This document shows positions 6,184-14,151 of a DNA stretch of 34,945 bases, piece by piece; position 1 is the first letter of the stretch, and each line of letters opens with the position of its first letter. This DNA is from an uncultured Lachnospiraceae bacterium (lineage in GTDB: Bacteria; Bacillota; Clostridia; Lachnospirales; Lachnospiraceae). The stretch covers positions 1-34,945 of the forward strand of contig CAKZZH010000047.1 in the NCBI GenBank assembly GCA_937885345.1, in the 5' to 3' direction. The position numbers were made by a program, and so were the translations under genes. The notes under the pieces were generated by a model. The model had not been told where the DNA came from. It saw only the letters and a program-made list of their open reading frames with translations, and ran no database searches.

Positions 6184-7422
6184 TTAGTAGAGAGGATATG
6201 AATCCGTAATACTCTTAACGATTTCCTTTGCCTGAGCCTTCTTAGCCTCATCATCGGTAACCGTAAGCATGATAGCTTCTGCAATCTTATCCATATCGCT
6301 TGTCACAAGCCCTCTTGTGGTAACCGCAGCTGTTCCGAGTCTTATACCGCTTGTGGTAAAAGGCTTCTCGGGGTCATTGGGGATTGCATTCTTGTTACAT
6401 GTAATGTTGACGCTGTCAAGAAGCTTCTCGGTTACTTTACCGGTAACGCCCTTGCTTCTGAGGTCGACAAGCATAAGGTGATTATCGGTACCGCCAGATA
6501 CAAGATCGAAGCCTCTATCAAGAAGCCCCTTTGCAAGAGCCTGTGCATTGTCAACGATATTCTTGGCATAGGTCTTAAAGGAAGGATCAAGCGCTTCCTT
6601 AAGACATACAGCCTTAGCGGCAATAACATGCATTAAAGGACCGCCCTGGATTCCGGGGAAAATAGCCTTATTGAAATTAAACTTCTCGTTTGCGGCTGCG
6701 GTAGCCATGATCATGCCGCCTCTGGGTCCGCGAAGTGTCTTATGTGTTGTGGTTGTAACAACATCTGCGTAAGGAATGGGGCTCATATGCTGTCCGCCTG
6801 CAACAAGACCTGCGATATGTGCCATATCAACCATAAGTACAGCACCCACTTCATCGGCAATCTCTCTGAACTTCTTGAAATCAATTGCTCTTGCATATGC
6901 GCTCGCACCTGCAACGATCATCTTAGGCTTGCACTCCTTGGCAATCTTAAGGACCTCATCATAATCGATATATCCATCATCGTTAACACCGTAAGGCACA
7001 CAGTTAAAATACTTTCCGGACATATTAACGGGTGAACCGTGTGAAAGGTGTCCGCCGTGTGCAAGGTTCATTCCCATAAATGTATCACCGGGCTCAAGTA
7101 CGGCAAAGAAAACCGCCATATTGGCCTGTGCTCCGGAGTGAGGCTGAATGTTGACATACTCAGCACCGAAGAGTTCCTTTGCTCTCTCAATTGCGAGATT
7201 CTCAACGATATCTACGCATTCGCAACCACCATAATATCTCTTGGCAGGATAACCTTCCGCATATTTGTTGGTAAGTGTGCTTCCCATAGCAGCCATAACT
7301 GCCTTGCTGACAAAATTCTCCGAAGCAATAAGCTCGATATGATCATTCTGTCGCCCCGTCTCAAGATCGATCGCATGCGCGATCTCGGGATCAATTTTTC
7401 TCACTTCGTCTAACGAGTACAT
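6184..7422 (-). CDS. glyA: Serine hydroxymethyltransferase
   Basis: This 412-residue PLP enzyme interconverts serine and glycine with tetrahydrofolate, supplying one-carbon units in the cytoplasm. The PLP-binding lysine lies in VVTTTTHKTLRGPRGG, and the N-terminal ELIASENFVS and AEGYPAKRYYGGCE segments are diagnostic. ATG 7422 (MYSLDEVRKI) is preferred over ATG 7428: AGGAGG lies seven bases before the former but only one base before the latter. The start follows the aspS stop by two bases, so the gene is the last in a hisS-aspS-glyA operon ending at the terminator 6137-6166. Length is normal for the family. Serine made by the serC-serA cluster elsewhere in this window is a likely substrate source. 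Confidence 0.96.
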   Translation of the reverse strand: MYSLDEVRKIDPEIAHAIDLETGRQNDHIELIASENFVSKAVMAAMGSTLTNKYAEGYPAKRYYGGCECVDIVENLAIERAKELFGAEYVNIQPHSGAQANMAVFFAVLEPGDTFMGMNLAHGGHLSHGSPVNMSGKYFNCVPYGVNDDGYIDYDEVLKIAKECKPKMIVAGASAYARAIDFKKFREIADEVGAVLMVDMAHIAGLVAGGQHMSPIPYADVVTTTTHKTLRGPRGGMIMATAAANEKFNFNKAIFPGIQGGPLMHVIAAKAVCLKEALDPSFKTYAKNIVDNAQALAKGLLDRGFDLVSGGTDNHLMLVDLRSKGVTGKVTEKLLDSVNITCNKNAIPNDPEKPFTTSGIRLGTAAVTTRGLVTSDMDKIAEAIMLTVTDDEAKKAQAKEIVKSITDSYPLY

Positions 7423-7424
7423 CC

Positions 7425-9218
7425 TCATACCTCCTGATTTTCTGTATTGTTCTTAATATCTATTTTGATTGAAAGTTCCTCAAGCTGTTTGTCTTCAACA
7501 ACTCCGGGAGCCCCCATCATAATATCCTGTGCATTCTTGTTCATAGGGAAAGGAATAACCTCTCTGATCGAAGACTCGCCTGCAAGGAGCATAACCATTC
7601 TGTCAACTCCCGGCGCAATACCCGCATGAGGCGGCGCTCCGTATGTGAATGCATTGTACATAGCAGGGAATTTGGCTTTAACATCCTCTTCTCCGAGCTT
7701 AACAAGTTCGAATGCCTTGATCATAATCTCGGGATCGTGATTTCTGACGGCGCCCGATGAAAGCTCTATTCCGTTACATACAAGGTCATACTGATCGGCC
7801 ATTATGCTGAGCGGATCGATCTCTCCTCTTTCCGCCTTAAGAAGAACTTCCAGTCCGCCCGTAGGCATAGAGAAAGGATTATGACAGAACTCAAGCTCTC
7901 CCGATTCCTCTCCAAGCTCGTACATAGGAAAATCAACGATCCAGCAAAATGCATACTGCTCTTTATCCATATGACCCGGAACGATCTCACCAAAGGTCTT
8001 GATAAGAACACCGGCCATCTTCTGTGCCTGAGTCTTGCTTCCTGCGGAGAGTACAACAAGGCAGTCACTGTCAAGTCCAAGCTTTGCGATAACCTCATCC
8101 TTGATCGGGGCAACGAATTTGGCAATTCCGCCGACAAGTTCCTTGTTCTCATCGCATCTGAACCAATATCCCTTGCTGCCCGAAACAACTTCGGCATCGC
8201 CAAGTGCCTTCTCTATTACTTTACGGCTTTCCTTGCATCCGCTTATAACAATGGCCTTAACCACATTGCCCTTAAAGGGTTCAAATCCGCAATCCCCGAG
8301 AAGCTCGGAAACGTCACAGCATGTAAGGTCTATTCTGAGGTCCGGCTTATCGGATCCGTATTTATCCATCGCCTCAAGATAAGGTATTCTCACAAAAGGT
8401 GCTTTGCTTGCTCTCTTATAAGTTCCGTACTGCTCAAACACAGGAGGAAGAACTCTCTCAAGAACATCGAACACGTCCTCCTTGCCTGCGAAAGCCATCT
8501 CCATATCGAGCTGATAGAATTCTCCGGGGCTTCTGTCGCCCCTTGCATCCTCATCTCTGAAGCAGGGAGCGATCTGAAAATATCTGTCAAATCCCGAAGT
8601 CATAAGAAGCTGCTTAAACTGCTGAGGAGCCTGAGGAAGTGCATAGAACTTGCCCGGATGCTTTCTGGAAGGCACGAGGTAATCTCTTGCGCCCTCAGGG
8701 CTCGAAGCCGTAAGTATGGGGGTTGTTATCTCAAGGAACCCTTCCTCTGTCATTGCGCGTCTGAGTGCTGCAACAACATTGCATCTAAGCACGATATTCT
8801 TCTTAACATCAGGATTACGAAGATCAAGATATCTGTATTTAAGGCGGACCGTCTCATCGGCCTCTTTGCTTCTGTTTATCTCAAAGGGGAGCTCACTGTT
8901 GCGGTTCTTGCCAAGTACGGTAACCTTGGAAGGAACGATCTCAATCTCGCCCGTTGCAAGCTTGGGATTCTTGCTGCTTCTCTCTCTTACGATTCCGCTT
9001 ACCTGTATGGTCGACTCTTTGGTAATTCCCTTAAAAGTCGCAACCATCTCCTCACTCTCGGCAACGATCTGAGAAGTTCCGTAGAAGTCCCTGATCACTA
9101 TGAATGCAAGATTAGCTCCGACCTCTCTCATATTCTCAAGCCACCCGGCGAGTGTTACTTCCTTCCCCGCGTCACTGAGTCTGAGCTCTCCGCAGGTATG
9201 TGTTCTTGACTGTGTCAT
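7425..9218 (-). CDS. aspS: Aspartyl-tRNA synthetase
   Basis: This 597-residue class II aminoacyl-tRNA synthetase of the bacterial type has an N-terminal OB-fold anticodon-binding domain (about 1-110), the catalytic domain, and an inserted GAD domain (about 280-410). Motif 2 is FRDEDARGDRSPGEFYQLDM, and motif 3 ends in GIAPGVDRMVMLL. The ATG overlaps the hisS stop as ATGA, a sign of translational coupling. The stop lies two bases before glyA. Whether it also charges tRNA-Asn cannot be judged here; the answer depends on whether AsnRS or GatCAB is present elsewhere. Confidence 0.97.
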   Translation of the reverse strand: MTQSRTHTCGELRLSDAGKEVTLAGWLENMREVGANLAFIVIRDFYGTSQIVAESEEMVATFKGITKESTIQVSGIVRERSSKNPKLATGEIEIVPSKVTVLGKNRNSELPFEINRSKEADETVRLKYRYLDLRNPDVKKNIVLRCNVVAALRRAMTEEGFLEITTPILTASSPEGARDYLVPSRKHPGKFYALPQAPQQFKQLLMTSGFDRYFQIAPCFRDEDARGDRSPGEFYQLDMEMAFAGKEDVFDVLERVLPPVFEQYGTYKRASKAPFVRIPYLEAMDKYGSDKPDLRIDLTCCDVSELLGDCGFEPFKGNVVKAIVISGCKESRKVIEKALGDAEVVSGSKGYWFRCDENKELVGGIAKFVAPIKDEVIAKLGLDSDCLVVLSAGSKTQAQKMAGVLIKTFGEIVPGHMDKEQYAFCWIVDFPMYELGEESGELEFCHNPFSMPTGGLEVLLKAERGEIDPLSIMADQYDLVCNGIELSSGAVRNHDPEIMIKAFELVKLGEEDVKAKFPAMYNAFTYGAPPHAGIAPGVDRMVMLLAGESSIREVIPFPMNKNAQDIMMGAPGVVEDKQLEELSIKIDIKNNTENQEV

Positions 9219-10492
9219 TTCTTAAGTTCCTCCAGATAAAATTCTTCGAAATTATCATATCCCTGAGATGCAAGCTGTTCCTTCTGGAATTTCTTATTCT
9301 TGTTCATTCTTACCATCAGGATCTGCTTGCCCTCACTCCGAAGCATGGTTGCTTTGGAAATAATATCACTCAGCTTCCTACCGGTGATCCCTTTCTCAAC
9401 AAGAAAAGCAATCTTCTCGGACTCATCGGGAATTACATAATCATTATCAAGAAGTATTGTGACAATTCTCTCAAAGCCGATTGAGAAGCCGCACGCCGGC
9501 GTATCCTGTCCGGTAAAGCGTCCGACCATTTTATCGTATCTGCCGCCGCCTCCTACGGATGATCCGAACTCAGGTACCTCAATCTCAAAAATCGTTCCCG
9601 TATAATAAGACATACCTCTTACCAATGTAGGATCGAAAAGCATCTCAAATGTGCCTGTCTTGACTTCATCAACGGTCTCTATGATCTCTCTGAGAGAATC
9701 CGCTGTACCTTCCTCAAGAAAACTTCCAAGCGTATTTCCGAGATATTCTATTGCTTCAAGTGAAGCTTTACCGCTGATATTTGTAAGCAAATCCGTGTAC
9801 TTATCGATCACATCGGTTGCATAGCCCGCTTCGGCAAGTTCAGACTTAACTCCGTCGATGCCTATCTTGTCCATTTTATCAAGGATGATAAATACATTAT
9901 CGTAATCCTCCTCGGCAAAACCGCTGTACGCAGCCATAGCCTTAAGCATCCTTCTCTCATTGATGTGTATTTTAAAATCCTTGAATCCAATCTTCGAGAG
10001 AGTGGTCGTTGTAGCGAGTATAAGTTCGATTTCGGCGATATTACCGGGCTCACCGAGAATATCTATGTCGCACTGGTAAAACTGTCTGAAACGGCCTTTC
10101 TGAGGTCTGTCCGCTCTCCACACGCTTCCGATCTGAAGCGCCTTAAACGGCACAGGAAGATTAGCCTGATTGTTTGAATAAAATCTTACAAGCGGAACGG
10201 TGAGGTCATATCTGAGTCCTCCGTCAACAAGCTCGTTTGCATCACCTGACTCTGCCGCTGCCGCGATATCAAGCTTGTCTCCGCGCTTAAGGATCTTGAA
10301 AATAAGCTTCTCGTTCTCGCCGCCCTGCTTGCTTGAGAGATTGGCGATGTTTTCAACCGCAGGCGTCTCAATAGGCGTAAAACCGAAGCTTGAATATGTC
10401 TCCTTGATAAGTGCGATAAGGTAATCCCTTATTCTCATTTCTCTCGGTAAAATGTCTTTCATACCCGTTACGGGTTTCTTAATTAGTGCCAT
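9215..10492 (-). CDS. hisS: Histidyl-tRNA synthetase
   Basis: This 425-residue class II synthetase opens with KPVTGMKDILPREM and carries motif 2 in FRQFYQCDIDILG. The histidine-specific region reads LVRGMSYYTGTIFEI, and motif 3 lies in ACGFSIGFERI. ATG 10492 is preferred over ATG 10510 because AGGAGA lies just upstream and the family begins at MALIKKP. The stop overlaps the aspS start by four bases. A strong sigma-A promoter lies about 40 bases upstream. No T-box leader is visible in the 165-base intergenic space, although hisS-aspS pairs in other Firmicutes often have one. Confidence 0.96.
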   Translation of the reverse strand: MALIKKPVTGMKDILPREMRIRDYLIALIKETYSSFGFTPIETPAVENIANLSSKQGGENEKLIFKILKRGDKLDIAAAAESGDANELVDGGLRYDLTVPLVRFYSNNQANLPVPFKALQIGSVWRADRPQKGRFRQFYQCDIDILGEPGNIAEIELILATTTTLSKIGFKDFKIHINERRMLKAMAAYSGFAEEDYDNVFIILDKMDKIGIDGVKSELAEAGYATDVIDKYTDLLTNISGKASLEAIEYLGNTLGSFLEEGTADSLREIIETVDEVKTGTFEMLFDPTLVRGMSYYTGTIFEIEVPEFGSSVGGGGRYDKMVGRFTGQDTPACGFSIGFERIVTILLDNDYVIPDESEKIAFLVEKGITGRKLSDIISKATMLRSEGKQILMVRMNKNKKFQKEQLASQGYDNFEEFYLEELKK

Positions 10493-10530
10493 TATCGTCT
10501 CCTGAATCACTGTGTGTTACTAACTAATCC

Positions 10531-10559
10531 ATTATATTTTTTGGCGGTATTAAAGTCAA
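10531..10559 (-). promoter_or_regulatory. Promoter of the hisS-aspS-glyA operon
   Basis: Minus strand TTGACT (10554-10559), a 17-base spacer, TATAAT (10531-10536). It lies back to back with the plus-strand promoter near 10609-10617. Confidence 0.8.
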
Positions 10560-10608
10560 GAAATTAAGGGGGTATTTTAAAATTCTTGTGTACATAATAA
10601 ATTCCGTA

Positions 10609-10617
10609 TGATATACT
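10609..10617 (+). promoter_or_regulatory. Extended -10 promoter of the Mrr-like gene
   Basis: TGATATACT gives an extended -10 (TG, one base, TATACT at 10612-10617). The -35 is weak (TGTACA at 10589-10594, 17-base spacer). It lies 40 bases before the ATG at 10658. Confidence 0.5.
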
Positions 10618-10657
10618 ATGTGTGGTGTTTTTCTACGTTTTTGTAGGTGAGGTAGAT

Positions 10658-11122
10658 ATGATAGTTAATTCTAAGGACAATTTTACGGACATTGCGGTTC
10701 AGCTTCTTAATGGTTTGGGATTTGCAGACATTCAGAAGATGGGCGAAGACAGCATTATTGACATTACCGCGACCAAGGACGGAAGCAAATACGCTTTCAA
10801 ATGCAAATACGATATTGATGCGATAAGCGAGAAGGACATGCGTTCTTTTCTTGATTCTACGGGATTTGGCGGACGTTACGACAAACTCGTCTATATCACC
10901 AACAGTTCTTTTGCTGTCAGTGCGAAGAGACTTGCAGAGTCGGAAGGCATTGAACTTTGGGATCGTAACACCTTTGACAGAATGACTATTACGATTGCCG
11001 ATAAGATCGAGGATGCTCCCGTCAAAGCCAGGAGTCACACAGGCCTTATCATTCTTTTTATTATTTTCCTCGTTATAGTTATCTGTGCGGGATTGTATTA
11101 TTACTTTTTCCTCAAGAAATAA
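10658..11122 (+). CDS. Membrane-anchored Mrr-like (PD-(D/E)xK) domain protein
   Basis: This 154-residue protein has an Mrr_cat-like fold at residues 1-110 followed by one transmembrane helix (about 129-150) near the C-terminus. The domain shows D35 in SIIDITA, the central YAFKCKY strand, YDKLVYITNSSFAVSAKRLA, and the terminal IELWDR typical of Mrr and related restriction endonucleases. Where active members have Gln or Glu-x-Lys, this protein has K48-C-K50, so D35 and K50 remain but the middle residue is changed. Nuclease activity is therefore doubtful. ATG 10658 has GAGG five bases upstream; an earlier ATG at 10622 has none. It is followed by two hairpins and then by the cNMP-like gene on the same strand. 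Role unknown; no restriction partner is nearby. Confidence 0.75.
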   Translation: MIVNSKDNFTDIAVQLLNGLGFADIQKMGEDSIIDITATKDGSKYAFKCKYDIDAISEKDMRSFLDSTGFGGRYDKLVYITNSSFAVSAKRLAESEGIELWDRNTFDRMTITIADKIEDAPVKARSHTGLIILFIIFLVIVICAGLYYYFFLKK

Positions 11123-11123
11123 T

Positions 11124-11175
11124 ATGCAGGGGCTTTTGGCCCTTGCGTTTTAAGAGCAGTGCGTATTGCACTGCT
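11124..11175 (+). terminator. Two adjacent hairpins after the Mrr-like gene
   Basis: GCAGGGGC pairs with GCCCTTGC (one G-U pair), followed by GTTTT. Immediately after, AGCAGTGC (11155-11162) pairs perfectly with GCACTGCT (11168-11175), followed by a T-rich stretch. This looks like a tandem intrinsic terminator, though the T-runs are short and read-through to 11207 is possible. Confidence 0.55.
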
Positions 11176-11206
11176 TATTCATTTTACCTGAAAGGACATT
11201 AAGGAT

Positions 11207-13234
11207 ATGGCAGAAGGTGCAATAACAGTTACACTTAATAAAGGGCAGGTTCTCGATACACCGGGTGATGAGATCGAAGCATTATATCTCATCAAGAGCG
11301 GGAAGATTACCGCCTATTCTTCATACATAAGATACGCTTGCGAGGCCGGTCATATAGTTGGGATCACCGACTGCTATTACGGGGTTTACGCTTTTACTTA
11401 TGTTGCCGATGAGGATACCGTTCTTGAGCGTTATGTAGCCGCATCGCCCTCAGACCTCGGTAAAATATGCGCCGCATACCCGAAGGGACTCGGCAATCTT
11501 GTCAGCCTTCATAACACCTATGCCCTGAACCTTATAAAGAATTATCTGATGCTCAATATGAAATGCCGCAAGAAGGACGCTTCATATTCACCCGACACCA
11601 GAATATCCAAGCTTGACCTTGATAAATACAACGCCCTTTCCGGTCTTAAGAGCGAAATCGCAAGTGCATTTTACGGAGCTAATCCCGCTATCGCCACTTC
11701 CGCGCTGGTTGAGATTTCCAAGTTTACAACAGATCTTAACGACGCCTGCATGCAGATGGCCGCTTTTCTCGAGATCGACCTTGATTACGTTCCTCCCAAG
11801 GAAGAACCCAAAGCCCAGGAAATCAAGCAGATTGAGTACGGCTGCGATTATACGGACGACGAGATTGCAGCAACTCTTTCCAATTCTCTTTCCAAGATAC
11901 TCGATTACGGCGAAATATATGTCGAAGAAGCGGATGAATACAAAGCCCTTGTTGCCCGGTTCAAGACCATCACCGACAAGCTGTCCTCCGATGACAACAC
12001 CCGTAAAATCCGTAATGCCATCAGCACCGGATTTTATAAAATATACTATGAGGTGCTTATGCGTTCTTTTAATGACGAGACGCCTCCGCCTTATATAACC
12101 ATGTTTCTCAACTTTGGATATATCGACGAAGACCTTGTCGGTATGAAGAATGCGATCGACCTTTTCAAGCTTTCCGTGAATATCGAGGATATTTGCACGA
12201 CCGCGCATGTATATACAATGCAGAACTGGCTCAGAGCGATACTTTGGGGCGAGAAGGAGCCTTCCAAGAACACCCTCGATCAGAGCTACGAAGAATATCT
12301 CAAGGAGGAATTCAAAGTCGGTCATATCAAGCAGCCCATTGAACAGCTTCTTGAAAACGACGAGGCCAAGTTCCGCTACGAGATTGACAATATGTTCAAG
12401 AATGCACAGCGTATGACTTATGGCAAGGCCAGTTCTTTTATAGCGGTGCTGATCGAAGAAAATATGATGAAATCCTTCCCTGAAGCCATATCTTCGGGTG
12501 AAGCAATAATCGATGCCATCAACCGGATAAGAGAAGTCGATTTCTCACTCTTCTACCGGTCCACCGTATATACCAATCAGGAAGCCGGAGTAGCCAAAGA
12601 GTTCATATATACCGAGGTTATGCCGGACATCATCCTTACGCCCTGCATCGGTACAATGGGCGCTATGTGGCAGGAGATCGAAGGCAGAAAGCGTAACTCG
12701 CCGGCAAGATTCATGCTCCCCATATTCTGCGGCGCAGACATCAATCAGATCATCATGAATGTCCTCGGCAAATTCCGTTGGGAACTTTGCAAGAGAATTC
12801 AGGGGGTGTACTGGAACAACATCGCTGAGAAATCCCTTACTTCCGAGTATTGTGATTATATCCAGTTCTACAAGAAGAACCGGGATATTCCGGACACGGC
12901 CAAGGAGAAGATAAAGTCCACACTTGCCTCCTGCCGTAACAACTACGCCGAAGTCTTTACAAGGGACTACGCTCTCTGGATCAACTATGAATCCAAGGGC
13001 TCGGGACGTCTCAACAAAGTCTCCAGACTCATACTTTCCAAGTATTGTCCCTTTAATGTGAATATCAGAACCAATCTTCATGACAATCCGATGTTTACGG
13101 AGGCAATCGACGCCTACGACCGTAAAATAGCCTCCGAAAAGAAGAAGCTCGATAATGTGATCAAAGCTCTTACCGCCAAGAATATCAATATCCCGAAGGA
13201 ACTGCGCGAGACCAAGATTTATTATACCAAATAA
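11207..13234 (+). CDS. Large protein with a cyclic-nucleotide-binding-like N-terminus, function unknown
   Basis: This 675-residue soluble protein has AAGGAT just before its ATG. Residues about 8-95 resemble a cNMP-binding beta-barrel: GQVLDTPGDEIEALYLIKSG, KITAYSSY, then AGHIVGITDCYYG and AFTYVADEDTVLERY. The phosphate-binding cassette with its conserved Arg is not recognisable, so ligand binding may be lost or altered. The remaining roughly 550 residues look mostly helical, with no transmembrane helix, no catalytic motif I know and a lysine-rich C-terminus. I do not recognise a named family for that part. It converges on the M15 peptidase gene with nine bases between the stops and no visible terminator between them. 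Similar long proteins of unknown function occur in Lachnospiraceae as far as I recall. Confidence 0.8.
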   Translation: MAEGAITVTLNKGQVLDTPGDEIEALYLIKSGKITAYSSYIRYACEAGHIVGITDCYYGVYAFTYVADEDTVLERYVAASPSDLGKICAAYPKGLGNLVSLHNTYALNLIKNYLMLNMKCRKKDASYSPDTRISKLDLDKYNALSGLKSEIASAFYGANPAIATSALVEISKFTTDLNDACMQMAAFLEIDLDYVPPKEEPKAQEIKQIEYGCDYTDDEIAATLSNSLSKILDYGEIYVEEADEYKALVARFKTITDKLSSDDNTRKIRNAISTGFYKIYYEVLMRSFNDETPPPYITMFLNFGYIDEDLVGMKNAIDLFKLSVNIEDICTTAHVYTMQNWLRAILWGEKEPSKNTLDQSYEEYLKEEFKVGHIKQPIEQLLENDEAKFRYEIDNMFKNAQRMTYGKASSFIAVLIEENMMKSFPEAISSGEAIIDAINRIREVDFSLFYRSTVYTNQEAGVAKEFIYTEVMPDIILTPCIGTMGAMWQEIEGRKRNSPARFMLPIFCGADINQIIMNVLGKFRWELCKRIQGVYWNNIAEKSLTSEYCDYIQFYKKNRDIPDTAKEKIKSTLASCRNNYAEVFTRDYALWINYESKGSGRLNKVSRLILSKYCPFNVNIRTNLHDNPMFTEAIDAYDRKIASEKKKLDNVIKALTAKNINIPKELRETKIYYTK

Positions 13235-13243
13235 GCTTTCGCT

Positions 13244-14062
13244 CTACTCTTCGTTATATTCGAAATGCTGGTAATCTTTGACGTTCGTCCAGTTGCCGCC
13301 CCAGTTAAATCCGTATTTTACAAAGATACGATATGCAAAATCATTTTCATCGATCTTCATAATGAAATTACTGCTTCTGTCAGCATATTTAACGGCTGTA
13401 ACAGGATAAATCTCATCATCGTGAACATACGGATTATATAGAGGATTGATATCAATTGCCAGCCCGTATGCATGAAGCGACCACTTGTTGTCACTTCCGA
13501 CCATCGGCCTCATATTAAAGCACGAAGTGTTATTATTGGCCATTGAGACCTCATCATTTCCGCCGAACTCATCGATAAGTTTGACACTCTCAATCGTATA
13601 CGAAGCCTTATACAGCTCATAAAATATCTTCGATGCCCTATCGGCTATAAGTACATTTACGATCATCTCGCCCTTATGAGGCTGATCGTCCGTACCCCAA
13701 TAAAGAAGCTGCAAATACCTCAGGTCGTCCCATGTAACCGGTCCGTCCTCCTGGTATGAGTAGGTCATTTTATTTTTAATAAATGCAGGTACCTCGGTAT
13801 ACGAGAAATACGTGCTTCTATCACTCTCTATGATTTCCGAAGGCATAGGATAGTCACCCTCTATTGTCCTTGAAGTCTCCTGCGGAACAATATTTGTCGG
13901 ATGATTCTTTCTGTACACAAGCACAACAATAAGAACGCCCATTATAAGTGCGCTTATCACAAGGATCACGCTGAATACCGTTCTTTTTGTATCGCCGGTG
14001 TTGCCGGCGCTATTAGAGGAGCGTCCCTTCTTATTCGTGCCAGCCGATTTCTTATCAGCCAT
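13244..14062 (-). CDS. Membrane-anchored M15-family peptidoglycan peptidase
   Basis: This 272-residue protein has a basic cytoplasmic tail, one membrane helix (about 29-50) and an extracellular M15-type metallopeptidase domain (VanY/M15_4-like). Zinc ligands are visible: H197 and D204 in SLHAYGLAIDINP, and H266 in DYQHFEY. Such enzymes cleave D-Ala-D-Ala or L-Ala-D-Glu bonds of cell-wall peptides; which bond cannot be told here. ATG 14062 has AAGGAGG six bases upstream. It lies 89 bases after the GlgB-like gene on the same strand; this spacer holds a short AGCTTA/TAAGCT hairpin and no gene. Confidence 0.88.
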   Translation of the reverse strand: MADKKSAGTNKKGRSSNSAGNTGDTKRTVFSVILVISALIMGVLIVVLVYRKNHPTNIVPQETSRTIEGDYPMPSEIIESDRSTYFSYTEVPAFIKNKMTYSYQEDGPVTWDDLRYLQLLYWGTDDQPHKGEMIVNVLIADRASKIFYELYKASYTIESVKLIDEFGGNDEVSMANNNTSCFNMRPMVGSDNKWSLHAYGLAIDINPLYNPYVHDDEIYPVTAVKYADRSSNFIMKIDENDFAYRIFVKYGFNWGGNWTNVKDYQHFEYNEE

Positions 14063-14151
14063 CTTTTTCCTCCTTATCCTTGAAGCTTACCGTAAGCTGA
14101 TTGAAAGGAATCACTATTCCTCTCGCATTGCTGCTGCTTTTTCCAACATAA

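Noticed and set aside
7881..9209. Plus-strand open frame of 442 codons
   Set aside because: It lies entirely antisense to aspS, which has all its synthetase motifs. The long frame is a by-product of aspS codon use and has no recognisable domain.
10493..10657. T-box leader for hisS-aspS
   Set aside because: The 165-base space holds two back-to-back promoters and no T-box sequence or large structured leader.
13235..13243. Shared bidirectional terminator between the convergent cNMP-like and M15 genes
   Set aside because: Only nine bases separate the stops and no stem with T-runs is visible there.
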